64,000 nt of DNA from Lichenicoccus sp965213775 (GTDB taxonomy: Bacteria > Pseudomonadota > Alphaproteobacteria > Acetobacterales > Acetobacteraceae). Of this stretch, positions 41,649-50,646 are shown one piece after another. Below the pieces are notes generated by a model. That model worked only from the letters and a program-made list of their open reading frames with translations. It made no database searches and was not told the DNA's origin. The position numbers were made by a program, and so were the translations under genes. The stretch lies in assembly GCA_965213775.1 (NCBI GenBank), contig CBDCAC010000008.1, positions 1-64,000 on the forward strand. The letters are read 5' to 3'. Positions within the stretch are counted from its first letter, which is position 1; each line of letters opens with the position of its first letter.

Positions 41649-42244
41649 GCGGCTCCCTTCATGGCGTGGTGCAGGCGGGCGAGGCGCGAGCGCAGGCTCG
41701 CGTCGTACAGGCGGGCGCCGACGCGCACCACCAGGCCGCCGAGCAGGGCGGCATCGACGCTCTCGTGGATGTCCACCCGGCCGTACCCGGCCTCGGTCAG
41801 GCGGGCGCGAAGCTGGGTGCGCTGCAGGTCGGTCAGGGCATGGGCGCTGGCCACCTCGGCTACCGTGATGCCGCGCCGGGCGGCGACCAGGGCGCCGAAG
41901 GCGGCGAGGATGCCGCGCAGGCCGGCGAGCCGGCGGTTGCTGGCGATCACGCCGACGAAGTGGCGCAGGGTGGCGTCAAAGCCCTGGCCGTCCAGCACCG
42001 CCAGCACCGCGCGACGCGACTGCGCCACGTCGAGCGTTGGATCGGACAGCATCACGCGCAGCGGCGGGCTCTGGTCGATCAGCCGACCGAGCGAGGCCGC
42101 CTGGTCCACCACCTCGTCGAGGTTGCGCCGCTCGTCGGCGAGCTCGTACAAGGCCAGCGCGTAGCGACCGGACAGCCCGCCGGTCCGCGTCGCGCCGGAG
42201 CGGATCGCGGTCGGGGGCCCGCTCTGTGCTGCGCCTTCAACCAC
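41645..42244 (-). CDS. atpH: F1 ATP synthase delta subunit
   Basis: 199 residues; stator subunit joining F1 to the peripheral stalk. SGRYALALYELADERRNLDEV and the C-terminal YGRVDIHESVDAALLGGLVVRVG are the family ends. First gene of the F1 operon; Fo genes are absent, as usual in alphaproteobacteria where they lie elsewhere. The N-terminal 20 residues are loosely defined, so the start could be later. Confidence 0.93.
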
Positions 42245-42323
42245 GCTCGCCGTTCCATCTTTTCCGGTGGATTATGACGCCCGATCCACGGCGTTCGAGA
42301 TGGGCGCGTCTAGCATGGGGGTC

Positions 42324-42881
42324 ATGACCACGCAACCGACCGACGAGCCGTCCTTGCGCCACGGGCCGGCGCCGCTGCTGCTCACCCTGCGCCTCGCCGA
42401 GCCGGGGCAGTCGCTGTTCCAGGCGCTCAGGACCCGGCACTTCCCCGCCGCACGCAACGTGGTGCCGGCGCACGTGTCGCTGTTCCACGCGCTTCCCGGC
42501 GAGGCGCGCGCCGAGATCATGCGCCGGCTGCGCGCGCTGCAGGTGGCGCGGCCAGCGATCCTGGTCGAGCCGCCGCGCCCGCTCGGCCGCGGCGTCGCCT
42601 TTCCGCTGGCCTCGCCCGAGCTGCTGGCGCTGCGCGCCGGTCTCGCCGATGCCTGGTCGGCGTGGCTGACGCCGCAGGACCGTCAGCGCTACGCGCCGCA
42701 CGTCACGGTGCAGAACAAGGTGACCCCCGAGCAGGCGCGCGAGACGCTGCAGCGCCTGCGGCAGGGGTTCGTCGCGTGGCGCACCGAGGGTGCCGCGCTG
42801 CTGCTCTGGCGCTACCTCGACGGGCCATGGGAGGCGGTGGCGCGCATCGCGCTGTCGCCGCGCCGGCAGCCTCCCGGCTGA
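42324..42881 (+). CDS. 2'-5' RNA ligase family protein (2H phosphoesterase)
   Basis: 185 residues from ATG 42324, after GGGGG upstream; in-frame ATGs at 42267 and 42300 are also open. The two HxT/S motifs of the 2H superfamily are VPAHVSLFHAL and YAPHVTVQNKV. These enzymes cut 2',3'-cyclic phosphates or 2'-5' linkages in RNA or small nucleotides. The exact substrate is unknown. Divergent from atpH. Confidence 0.85.
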   Translation: MTTQPTDEPSLRHGPAPLLLTLRLAEPGQSLFQALRTRHFPAARNVVPAHVSLFHALPGEARAEIMRRLRALQVARPAILVEPPRPLGRGVAFPLASPELLALRAGLADAWSAWLTPQDRQRYAPHVTVQNKVTPEQARETLQRLRQGFVAWRTEGAALLLWRYLDGPWEAVARIALSPRRQPPG

Positions 42882-42972
42882 GCCGCGGCCGGCGCTCCCC
42901 TCGCCCGCGTCGAGTTGCGTCCGGCACCGCTTCGGGCGAGGGTCCGGCCGCAACCCGACCGGAACCGACCTC

Positions 42973-43623
42973 ATGAACCGAACCGCCACCTCTCGACTGG
43001 CCACTGGACTGGCCACCCTGCTGACCGCCGCCGGCCCGCTGCAGGCTGCGTCGGCGACCGCCTGCCTGGCGCAGATGGCGCCCGCCAGCACCGATCCGGA
43101 GCGGGTGCAGGGCGGCGCCTACGTGGTGGAGCCGAACCACACCCAGCTGCTGTTCAGCGTCTCGCACATGGGCTTCTCGACCTATTACGGCCAGTTCAGC
43201 CAGGCCAGCGGCGCGCTGACCCTGGATACGCACGCGCCCTCGCAGAGCCGCTTCGAGATCCGCGTGCCGACCGCCTCGGTCAGCACCACCAGCGACAAGC
43301 TGACCGGCGAGCTCAAGAGCAGCGCCTGGCTCGACGCCGCCGCCGACCCGCAGATCACCTTCCGCTCGACCAAGGTGACGCCGCTCGGGCATGGTGCGGC
43401 CAGCGTGACCGGTAACCTCACCCTGCACGGCGTGACCCGGCCGATGACGCTGCGCGCCAGGCTGGTGGGTGCGGGCATCAACCCGCTCGACAAGAAATAC
43501 ACCGTGGGCTTCGACCTGGTCGGCAGCATCCGGCGCAGCGAGTTCGGCGTGAGGAGCTACGTGCCGCTGATCGGCGACACGGTGACGCTGACCATCGCCG
43601 GCGTGTTCGAGAAGCAGGGCTGA
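42973..43623 (+). CDS. YceI family protein, exported
   Basis: 216 residues with a signal peptide (MNRTATSRLATGLATLLTAAG). The lipocalin-like YceI fold shows YVVEPNHTQLLFSVSHMGFSTYYGQF, ITFRSTKVTPLG, LTLHGVTRPMTL and FDLVGSIRRSEFGVRSYVPLIGD. Family members bind isoprenoid chains such as polyprenyl in the periplasm. The last core gene before the low-GC accessory stretch. Confidence 0.92.
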   Translation: MNRTATSRLATGLATLLTAAGPLQAASATACLAQMAPASTDPERVQGGAYVVEPNHTQLLFSVSHMGFSTYYGQFSQASGALTLDTHAPSQSRFEIRVPTASVSTTSDKLTGELKSSAWLDAAADPQITFRSTKVTPLGHGAASVTGNLTLHGVTRPMTLRARLVGAGINPLDKKYTVGFDLVGSIRRSEFGVRSYVPLIGDTVTLTIAGVFEKQG

Positions 43624-44710
43624 GGCGCACACCGCGTCATCGCGCGGCTGTAACGCAGTCGGAGAACAGGCTGCTAGTAAATCAGATAGCGTGTGGAAGC
43701 GACGTTAGGGATCAGTCGAGCGAACGGCTTAGAAGATGACGGTTGCTGCCGTGCACATAGCTGCGAAGAAGGTGTGCGCACATTGATCGTGACTTGTCGC
43801 GACACAGGGCCAGCTTTACCCGCCGAGCGAGGTCATGGCTATCGTGGCGTCATATCGGTTGCGCCATGGATGAAACCGCTGTGGTGTATCGATACTACTG
43901 ATGCGAATCGGGCCTCCGTCCAACCTTGACGAAAATCTTCGAGGTGCTTCCACACGAGCACCGAGATCCGGTGGCGCCTAGAACTCTCCGCCGGTCTGGT
44001 TTAACAACAACGAGAGATAAAACGCTACGCACGCAACGAGCCCGCGTCTAAGCGAGGGTCGTCCGCAACGTCTTGGGCCGCAAGGTTCATCATGAGGCCA
44101 GCGTCTAGTTGAGGTCCGCCTCAGCAAGACCATCGCGGTTCTCTAAGGCCATTCGGTCGACGCTCGGCTTAGCGAGCCACAAGGTGAAGGCTCCTGGTTT
44201 GAGGAGGCGTCGACTTTCATGTCTTCCTTCTTCCGCGGCGCCTTTACAACGAGATCATCTCCCGCATTCTAAAATCAGTCCGCTCAGGACTTTACAGTTC
44301 GCTTCGCCTTCTACGACATGAAAAGAGCGCTAGAACCAGCATCCTTGTGACCATTGGCGCGAAACCTGCCGGAGGCTCGAGATCGCGCACGGATAGTCTG
44401 TGCGATGATTGTCTTGCGTGGTCGATTGGGTCACGCTGAAATAAGGGCGCGGGCGTGGTCCGCATTTGCGGCTTGAGCAACGGAGCCATCTGGCCGCGGC
44501 ATTAGGAGCGGCCACAAGTCCGCTCGATGGTTTGTGCGGGGAGAAATCGTGGCCGTGATCGATGTAAGGACCGCATCGACCGGGACGTTCGTAGAAGGGC
44601 GATATAAACCGATTTGAGAACACGTCTCTAAAGTCCCTACTAAACTGTCCGTGCTAAGCTCGCAACTTCTTGCGTATCCTACGCGACGCCCCTGAGATCG
44701 AGGTAATCGC
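43624..44710. other. Low-GC stretch without a recognisable gene
   Basis: About 1.1 kb with base composition clearly lower in GC than the flanks. Open frames (43693-43929 plus, 44330-44623 minus and others) are short, lack ribosome sites and match no family I know. Probably decayed accessory DNA marking the left edge of an island. No terminal inverted repeats, transposase or integrase pieces are seen. Confidence 0.6.
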
Positions 44711-44887
44711 ATGGCTCACTTCCGTGGTTCAGCCGGCGCCGCCTACTTGCCGAAAGAAGTCTGGCTCCTATCACGAAAGCGCTTGATGTCGGTGAGGGAG
44801 TTGATGTCCGCGATAGAGTTAGTGACTGCGTGTGCTGTTGGTGACGTCAATGATGCTGACAAGTCTGACGCTCGAGAGCTGTCGTGA
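44711..44887 (+). CDS. Small unrecognised ORF upstream of the repeat gene
   Basis: 58 residues (MAHFRGSAGAAYLPKEVWLL...). No domain recognised; the middle could form one helix (LSRKRLMSVRELMSAIELV). Its TGA overlaps the GTG of the next frame (GTGA at 44884-44887), a layout typical of translationally coupled genes. No clear ribosome site. It may be a genuine small gene or chance in decayed DNA. Confidence 0.3.
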   Translation: MAHFRGSAGAAYLPKEVWLLSRKRLMSVRELMSAIELVTACAVGDVNDADKSDARELS

Positions 44888-45582
44888 CAGATGATGCATT
44901 CGGGCACAGTTTCGTCTCGATTGCATTGACCATTGAGAGCGGTTCAACGGGTCATCTCGTCAAGGTAAAGGTTCGACGCGGAGGTCAATCAGAAGGTGTG
45001 ATGGAAGCGTGGGTCCGTTTCCCCTGTCAGCCTTTTCGCGATGACACTAGTGCCGGCAACCGCTTCCGCTACACGCAACGCAGTCACAAGCAGTCACAAG
45101 CAGTCACAAGCAGTCACAAGCAGTCACAAGCAGTCACAAGCAGTCACAAGCAGTCACAAGCAGTCACAAGCAGTCACAAGCAGTCACAAGCAGTCACAAG
45201 CAGTCACAAGCAGTCACAAGCAGTCACAAGCAGTCACAAGCAGTCACAAGCAGTCACAAGCAGTCACAAGCAGTCACAAGCAGTCACAAGCAGTCACAAG
45301 CAGTCACAAGCAGTCACAAGCAGTCACAAGCAGTCACAAGCAAGTGTTCAGGCCGAGGTTCTTTGTCAATGGATCGTTGGTGAGACAAGAGTTCTCTGTA
45401 GCAAAGTTACGATATCGAGGAATCAATCATGGCGAATCTTAACACTATCGCGGCGTTACGGGCTTATGCCGGGGCTGATTCCTCGTGCATTGTCTTCGGT
45501 TATTATACCCCGGGGGATAGCGGAGGAGGCACCTTCGTTCTGGTATCTTCCGATACAGCCGCTGACAATTCCGGCACTATAA
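44884..45582 (+). CDS. ORF carrying the 10-bp repeat array, identity unknown
   Basis: 232 residues starting at GTG 44884. About 65 unique residues (MTDDAFGHSFVSIALTIESG...) are followed by about 87 residues of a perfect ten-residue repeat (QSQAVTSSHK cycle), then a tail that overlaps the beta-helix gene in another frame. The tail past 45429 is unlikely to be real protein. No family recognised. Because the DNA unit is 10 bases, each gain or loss of a unit would change the downstream frame. Confidence 0.3.
   Translation: MTDDAFGHSFVSIALTIESGSTGHLVKVKVRRGGQSEGVMEAWVRFPCQPFRDDTSAGNRFRYTQRSHKQSQAVTSSHKQSQAVTSSHKQSQAVTSSHKQSQAVTSSHKQSQAVTSSHKQSQAVTSSHKQSQAVTSSHKQSQAVTSSHKQSQASVQAEVLCQWIVGETRVLCSKVTISRNQSWRILTLSRRYGLMPGLIPRALSSVIIPRGIAEEAPSFWYLPIQPLTIPAL
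45081..45340. repeat. 26 perfect tandem copies of a 10-bp unit
   Basis: CAGTCACAAG is repeated 26 times without a mismatch (260 bases), followed by a partial CA. All three plus-strand frames are open across it and give the same ten-residue cycle; every minus-strand frame meets TGA every 30 bases. Perfect identity implies recent expansion or active homogenisation. It ends 88 bases before the start of the beta-helix gene. Confidence 0.98.
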
Positions 45583-46868
45583 TTGTCGATGCTAACGGGC
45601 ATCGCTGGCACCGGCAGACTAACGCGGATCCGGTAAACGTCCGCTGGTTCGGCGCATACGGCGATGGCAACCATAACGATACGACCGCAATTCAGGCGGC
45701 GATTCAACTTGGCCAGGCGACTCGTCTACCGACTGGAGTCTAACTTATTAGTGACGCAATAACTTGTTCAACAGCAGGACAGATTATTTTCGGAGATGGT
45801 CGCGCCGCGTCGATCGTAAACGTGAACACGACGTTCAACATGAACGCTGCTGGTGTCTTCGTTTTCACATCAGGCGAGCAGGCAGCGCATCTTAGAGATT
45901 TCAAGATTACCTGTGTACAGCCGGATACGTCAACGATCGGCAATCTCACGAACTATCCAGTTGCTATCAGCGCCACCTCAGGCGGAGGACAGCCGAGATT
46001 TATACTTGAACGAATGGCAATAACGAAGTTCATCTATGGTGTCGCGATGACAGGCAATTGCGGTGGGTCAACCTTAGATGACGTGCAGCTTAGCGCCTTT
46101 AACACTCAGGTGAATATCGACGGCAGCTTGGACACGGTTCGCCTTCAGAGTGTGCATGTTTATCCTTTTGATCTTACCTCCAATCAAAAAACGATATTTT
46201 ACGGATCGACAACTGGGATCGTGAGCGGTCGTTGCGACGACCTGGTTCTCGCAGACTGCCTGTTTCTTTGCAGGAATCAGGTGGTCCTGCAAATGGGAAG
46301 CGACGGAAATGCAACGTTCGGATCTGCTTCGAACTGTGGTTTTGACTCTTTTATCGGGTTGACGATGTCGGCGGGTGCCTTCTCAATCAACGGCGGCTAC
46401 TTCTCGCTTGACCCATTGGCCATTCCATCGATCTATCAGACAGGCGGCGACCTACGAGTTAGTGACTCGACGTTCTTCGCCACTCTGACCTCGGACTTTC
46501 CCATAGTGGATTTCCCGGTACAGTCTGGAGTCGGGTTCCTAAAGTTGACAGGCTGTAGTTTTTCAGTGTCTGGCGACACCACCTGCATTAACGTCACCAG
46601 CCAAGGCGGAGCAACGGGAGCTATGGCTCAGGTAACGAACTGCTCCTTCCAGAAACCTTCCAACACGTCTTATTCTAAGGCAGTTGTCGCAGTTCCGTCT
46701 AACGGTCGGCTAACCATGTCGAATTGCAGGATAAGTGATAAGGGAACCGGGACGGGGACCTTCATCTACATACCCAATGACGACTGGCATAGAATTATAG
46801 GTAACGCGTCTACCGGCTGGTCAAACGTCTTTCCTAGTGCGGTCTCCGGCGTCTACCTGTATAATTGA
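45429..46868 (+). pseudogene. Beta-helix (pectate-lyase/tailspike-like) gene with in-frame TAA
   Basis: A 480-codon frame interrupted once, at TAA 45741-45743. The first part, 104 residues from ATG 45429 (GAGGA upstream), ends in WFGAYGDGNHNDTTAIQAAIQLG, the usual opening of pectate-lyase-3 or phage tailspike beta-helices. After the stop the same frame continues as LISDAITCSTAGQIIFGDGR and on through about 370 residues of short parallel beta-helix coils. A later ATG at 45822 could start the C-terminal part alone. One base change, probably from a Tyr codon (GVYLIS), explains the break. Likely a surface or phage-derived polysaccharide-binding or cutting protein; low GC suggests transfer. Confidence 0.8.
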
Positions 46869-47354
46869 AACGTCCTGTTCCTTTCTAAGGTTCTTTCCCG
46901 AATTTTAAGAATAGCCTGGTCACTCGGCCGGTCGGACCGGCCGAGAAGCTCTCTTGGGATGTAGGCATGCATACGATTGCGCTTCGACCCGCTGACTAAC
47001 CCGTCTTTACCGACCCCTCGCGGGTCAAGATGGCGGCCTTGTTAGGCCTCCCTGGACCATCGACGCGGACAATGACCTAGTTGCAGATAGAGCGCGTAAG
47101 GTTCGGTCGCAAATCTAACATTTAGCTTCACTATGGCAAATCGAAGGTCAAGCGGATGAAATCAAAATACTAATGATGGCATCAATTCGATACCCCGACG
47201 GCATAGACGGTGAATACGGCTAGGTGCCTGCATGTGGTAGGTTAAGGTTGCTTTTCAAAGGCGGCTAAACTTTCCGTGTAGTTGGTTTTAGAACCCGAGT
47301 TTGTCCTGAGATCGGCCTTTCCAGTTTACAGCCGAAGTACAGGCATCCTGACCG
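46869..47354. other. 486-base low-GC gap without a gene
   Basis: Separates the beta-helix gene (plus) from the membrane-protein pseudogene (minus). Contains the hairpin at 46923-46945; otherwise I see no gene, RNA or repeat. The composition continues that of the island. Confidence 0.5.
46923..46945 (+). terminator. GC-rich hairpin after the beta-helix gene
   Basis: CTCGGCCGGTC and GACCGGCCGAG are perfect inverted arms (46923-46933, 46935-46945) around one base, so a stem of about 8-9 pairs with a small loop forms. It lies 55 bases after the stop codon. No clear T-run follows, so the terminator call is moderate. Confidence 0.45.
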
Positions 47355-49075
47355 TCACGGTGACATTTGGATCATCCCAATTTGACCTAAGCGGACACTG
47401 GAAGGAGCAGGATCTCTCGGCCAGATCGTAACGAACAGCCGGTGAGTTATGCGGACTCGCCCAGCAACGCAACGATTGGATTGCTCGAAGAGGATGTGCC
47501 ATGTCGCAGCCGAGACACAAAGATCGTGCCGTCCTGCCCTTTTAAAAGCATCAAGGAGTTCAACCGTTCCGATCCAAACTGGAGGCCAAGCTGCTGCGGA
47601 CCGATCAAGCACCAGTTCCGTCCGCTCGGGTCCAACCGGAGCGGGCTGAGCTAGCAGCCGGTTGAGGTTCTGCTGCAGGGCGAGGTTGCCCTCGACATCT
47701 ACGACTAGTTCGGGCTGCACCGGGGTCACAACGCGCAGGGCAACTGCTCCGAGCACCGCGCATAACAGGATCCGCCTCCCCAACTTCAGGTCGGTTGCTC
47801 GGACGGCATAGAACAGAGCTGCCACGAGGGCTGTTCCTGCGAAGGGGGTAAGCCACAACAGCAGGTAGCTATTGGCGGTGTCATCAACTTCCCGCCAGGA
47901 GTACCAGAAGGCTGGCAGGGCTGCCGCAAAAAACACCGACAGGCCAGCCGGGCGAAGATCCTCCTGCGGATCCGGAGCGGTCGACAACGTGTTGCCGATC
48001 CTGCGCCGGATGCCGTCCGGAACCACGAACAGCAGCAACCAGATCCCACTACCTGGTATAAACGAGGCCTCGTAGCGCACAGCCGCGATGATCCTCTGCG
48101 GCGGCAATTTTCCTAGAAATGCCCAATACTGATCGAATTCACCCGGCCAGTGCCACAGGGTATGCAGCAGGATCGGTAGGGCGTACAGGACGGTGATGCC
48201 GACGCTTAGTGCCAGTGGCACCCGCTCTCGCACAATCCAGGTGAGAAAGCTTCGAAAGCTCCAGGGTGTGAACGGCAGCCTTCCCATGAGGCAAGCAAAT
48301 AGCAGCGCTGTGCCGAGCATGGCAGGCACGATGCCCAGGAAGCTGACGTGGCCGTGGATCATCTGCGCCGATCCTAGGGCCAGCAGGGGAAGCCAGCTCA
48401 TACCGCGCAGGATCACCCCAGCGATTCCGGTCGCTGCCAGAAGCGACGCTGCGACGATTGAGTAGGGAGTCCAGGTCTCGATGAAGAGGTTCAGTGGCGA
48501 AACCGGCGTCAGAATCGTGACGGTGATGATTCCCGTCGCCAGCAAAGCCAGACTAACTCGTCTCGTCACCAGCAACCAGAGACGGCAACTGAACGCAAGG
48601 GCGATGCCGTGGGTTAAGGATGTAGCAAAAACCTGAGCACCGAAGTAGGACTTGACAACCCAGTCCAATCGTAGAATGTATATTCTCCCGCTGCTGCCAC
48701 GAAGATGAACCAGGGTCCTGGATGATAGAAGCCGAACCGGCTGTAGTTTCCGTGCAGCAGGTGCAGCCGCTTGGCATCAATGACGAGAAGGTCGTCGGCC
48801 GCATTGTCTCCTGTAGGAATGATGAAACGACCGAACAGAAGCAGATGTTCGGCTATGAGCAGGTAGCCAACGAACGCGGTGAAAAGTAACAGCGGGACTA
48901 GCCAGGAACGGCGATCAGTGGTGGTCCGACTGTGTCTGCTGGCATACGTCGCGTCCGTAGTCTCATGGTTATTCGACTGCAGGATCGGCGGAAGATGTGG
49001 CAAAAGTTTCTCCAGATGACGGATCAACAAGAGCCAAGCGTCGATAAGCACACAACGTTGAGCTCGTGCCGACAC
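47355..49075 (-). pseudogene. Frameshifted polytopic membrane protein
   Basis: The N-terminal part (49075 to 48614) has one membrane segment and the loop DAKRLHLLHGNYSRFGFYHPGPWF. The C-terminal part (about 48666 to 47355) has roughly nine more membrane segments (such as VPLALSVGITVLYALPILL). Homology-like reading jumps frame near 48655: FYDW continues as VVKSYFGAQVFATSL in the other frame. Joined, it would be about 570 residues and resembles GT-C type glycosyltransferase or lipid-carrier membrane proteins of polysaccharide clusters. The start codon is uncertain. A sequencing error is possible but the broken beta-helix gene nearby favours decay. Confidence 0.65.
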
Positions 49076-49486
49076 GTTATAGGGTATCTCACCACTTTCT
49101 AAAACAGCATCTGAACTCGATGCAGTTCTCGAAGCTTGGTTGCGCCGCCCGTTTTTAGACGCTCGTCACGTCGTATGGCCTTCGGTGCTGTCGCTGCTGG
49201 GTCTGCCTCTGACCCTGCTTCCCAACCCGATCGTCATCGTCAAGCCCTTGGCGACCCTCGGGACGGCCCCTAGGAGTGCTTGACCTGAGCTCGTGCGGGA
49301 CCCGACGCATGAGACCCTCGCCTTCATCGGCGGGCTGGTCTACGAGTTTTACCGAACCGCTCCGCTTTGCTCTTGACTGGCTCGATCTAGATTTGTCACC
49401 GCGGCGGCTGCCGCGATCCGTACCGTTAGCGAGCTCACGCTCGCAATCGTAAGCTTCATCAAGCCGCCTGCCCTGGAGACCGCGAG
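49076..49486. other. 411-base gap with degenerate reading frames
   Basis: A plus-strand frame around 49170-49285 reads as a hydrophobic segment (LLGLPLTLLPNPIVIVKPLA) and then a stop. Another at about 49310-49375 reads HETLAFIGGLVYEFYR. They look like remnants of one or two genes but I cannot name them. The promoter of the following FkbM gene should be near the right end. Confidence 0.4.
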
Positions 49487-50602
49487 ATGTCTGAACCCTT
49501 CCCGAGCAAGTCGATTACGATAGGCGGACATACATTCCAATTGCACGGCATCGCCGCGGACGACCCATACTGGACCACCTTGTATGAGGAGTTCGAACCG
49601 GACTTCCAGCGGTTCTGCCAGCGGTTGGTGCAGCCAGACTATGTTTGCCTGGATGTCGGCGCCAACATCGGCATCAAGACCCTGTATCTCTCGCGGCATT
49701 GTCCGCAAGGTCAAGTGGTGGCGGTGGAAGCCGGAAAATCTGTTGCCGAATGCCTGGCCACCAACATAGCCGCGAACGAAGCGCACAACGCCGTCTCGGT
49801 TCACGCGGCGGCGGCTGGCCATAACGGCATGGTGCGCTTCGACGAGGCGTCGGCCTGGGGGCACGTGGGGTTGACTGGCGTGGACGTCGAGGCGCTGACA
49901 CTGGAGGAGCTGGTGAGCCGGCGGCAGCTGGAGCGAGTGGATTTCATCAAGATCGATGTCGAGGGTTTCGAGCTTCCGGTGCTGAGAAGTTCGCTGGATC
50001 TGATCAACCGGTTCGAGTCTCTAGTCTTTGTCGAATTCAACTCTTTGACGCTGCTGGTCTGGGGCAACACCAGCCCGCGGGAGTTCATCGAGTGGGTTAC
50101 CAGCAACTTCCGCCATGTCTTCGTCCTGAACCGCGCGAAGCCGGACGGCGAAATGCTGACGCCAGTGGTTTCGACGGACCAGTGCGGGGCGATCATTCAC
50201 CGCAACCTGATCGATGACGGATGCGTGAGCGACTTGGTGATGAGCAACGCCGCGCACCGCTTCAAGCCTTCCGCTGCGTCGCTCAATCAACGGCTTTCGG
50301 AGAGCCTGACCTCCCTCTCGGATGCGCGGGCCGGGCTAACGACGGCGCAAGCGGATCTGCTCGCCGCCAGGGACGGGCTGACGACTACCACAGAGAAGCT
50401 CACCGTGCTCGATGACAGGAGAACTCAGCTGGAGGCGCAAAATGCGGAGCTGACGACGACGCTGTCGCAGATCTCCGCGCGTCTGCAGGAGATCACTGAG
50501 GAGCGCGATGCGTTGCTCGCATCCACATCGTGGCGCGTGTTGGCGCCGCTGCGGTGGATCGGGCGCCGCGTCAGACGGAATGGAGAGTGGAATTGGCGCT
50601 GA
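49487..50602 (+). CDS. FkbM family methyltransferase with coiled-coil tail
   Basis: 371 residues. The FkbM SAM-binding core is YVCLDVGANIGIKTLYLSRH, VVAVEAGKS and the DFIKIDVEGFELPVL motif. From about residue 265 a long heptad-like helix (SLTSLSDARAGLTTAQADLL...) suggests a coiled coil. The last residues, STSWRVLAPLRWIGRRVRR, match tails found in the other two tailed methyltransferases here. FkbM proteins O-methylate sugars or similar acceptors; acceptor unknown. Gene composition is intermediate between island and core. Confidence 0.85.
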   Translation: MSEPFPSKSITIGGHTFQLHGIAADDPYWTTLYEEFEPDFQRFCQRLVQPDYVCLDVGANIGIKTLYLSRHCPQGQVVAVEAGKSVAECLATNIAANEAHNAVSVHAAAAGHNGMVRFDEASAWGHVGLTGVDVEALTLEELVSRRQLERVDFIKIDVEGFELPVLRSSLDLINRFESLVFVEFNSLTLLVWGNTSPREFIEWVTSNFRHVFVLNRAKPDGEMLTPVVSTDQCGAIIHRNLIDDGCVSDLVMSNAAHRFKPSAASLNQRLSESLTSLSDARAGLTTAQADLLAARDGLTTTTEKLTVLDDRRTQLEAQNAELTTTLSQISARLQEITEERDALLASTSWRVLAPLRWIGRRVRRNGEWNWR

Positions 50603-50646
50603 CTCGGCGGAGCATCCCCGTCCGCTGGTTCGGCCGCTTGCTCACC

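Noticed and set aside
43693..43929. 78-codon plus-strand frame after YceI
   Set aside because: No ribosome site, no recognisable domain, and it lies in a stretch where all frames look random.
45081..45340. CRISPR-like repeat array
   Set aside because: Units are 10 bp and directly adjacent with no spacers, so it is a simple tandem repeat. Iteron origin also rejected: no replication gene nearby.
45456..45707. 83-codon minus-strand frame inside the beta-helix gene
   Set aside because: Antisense to a clearly structured protein; no support for it.
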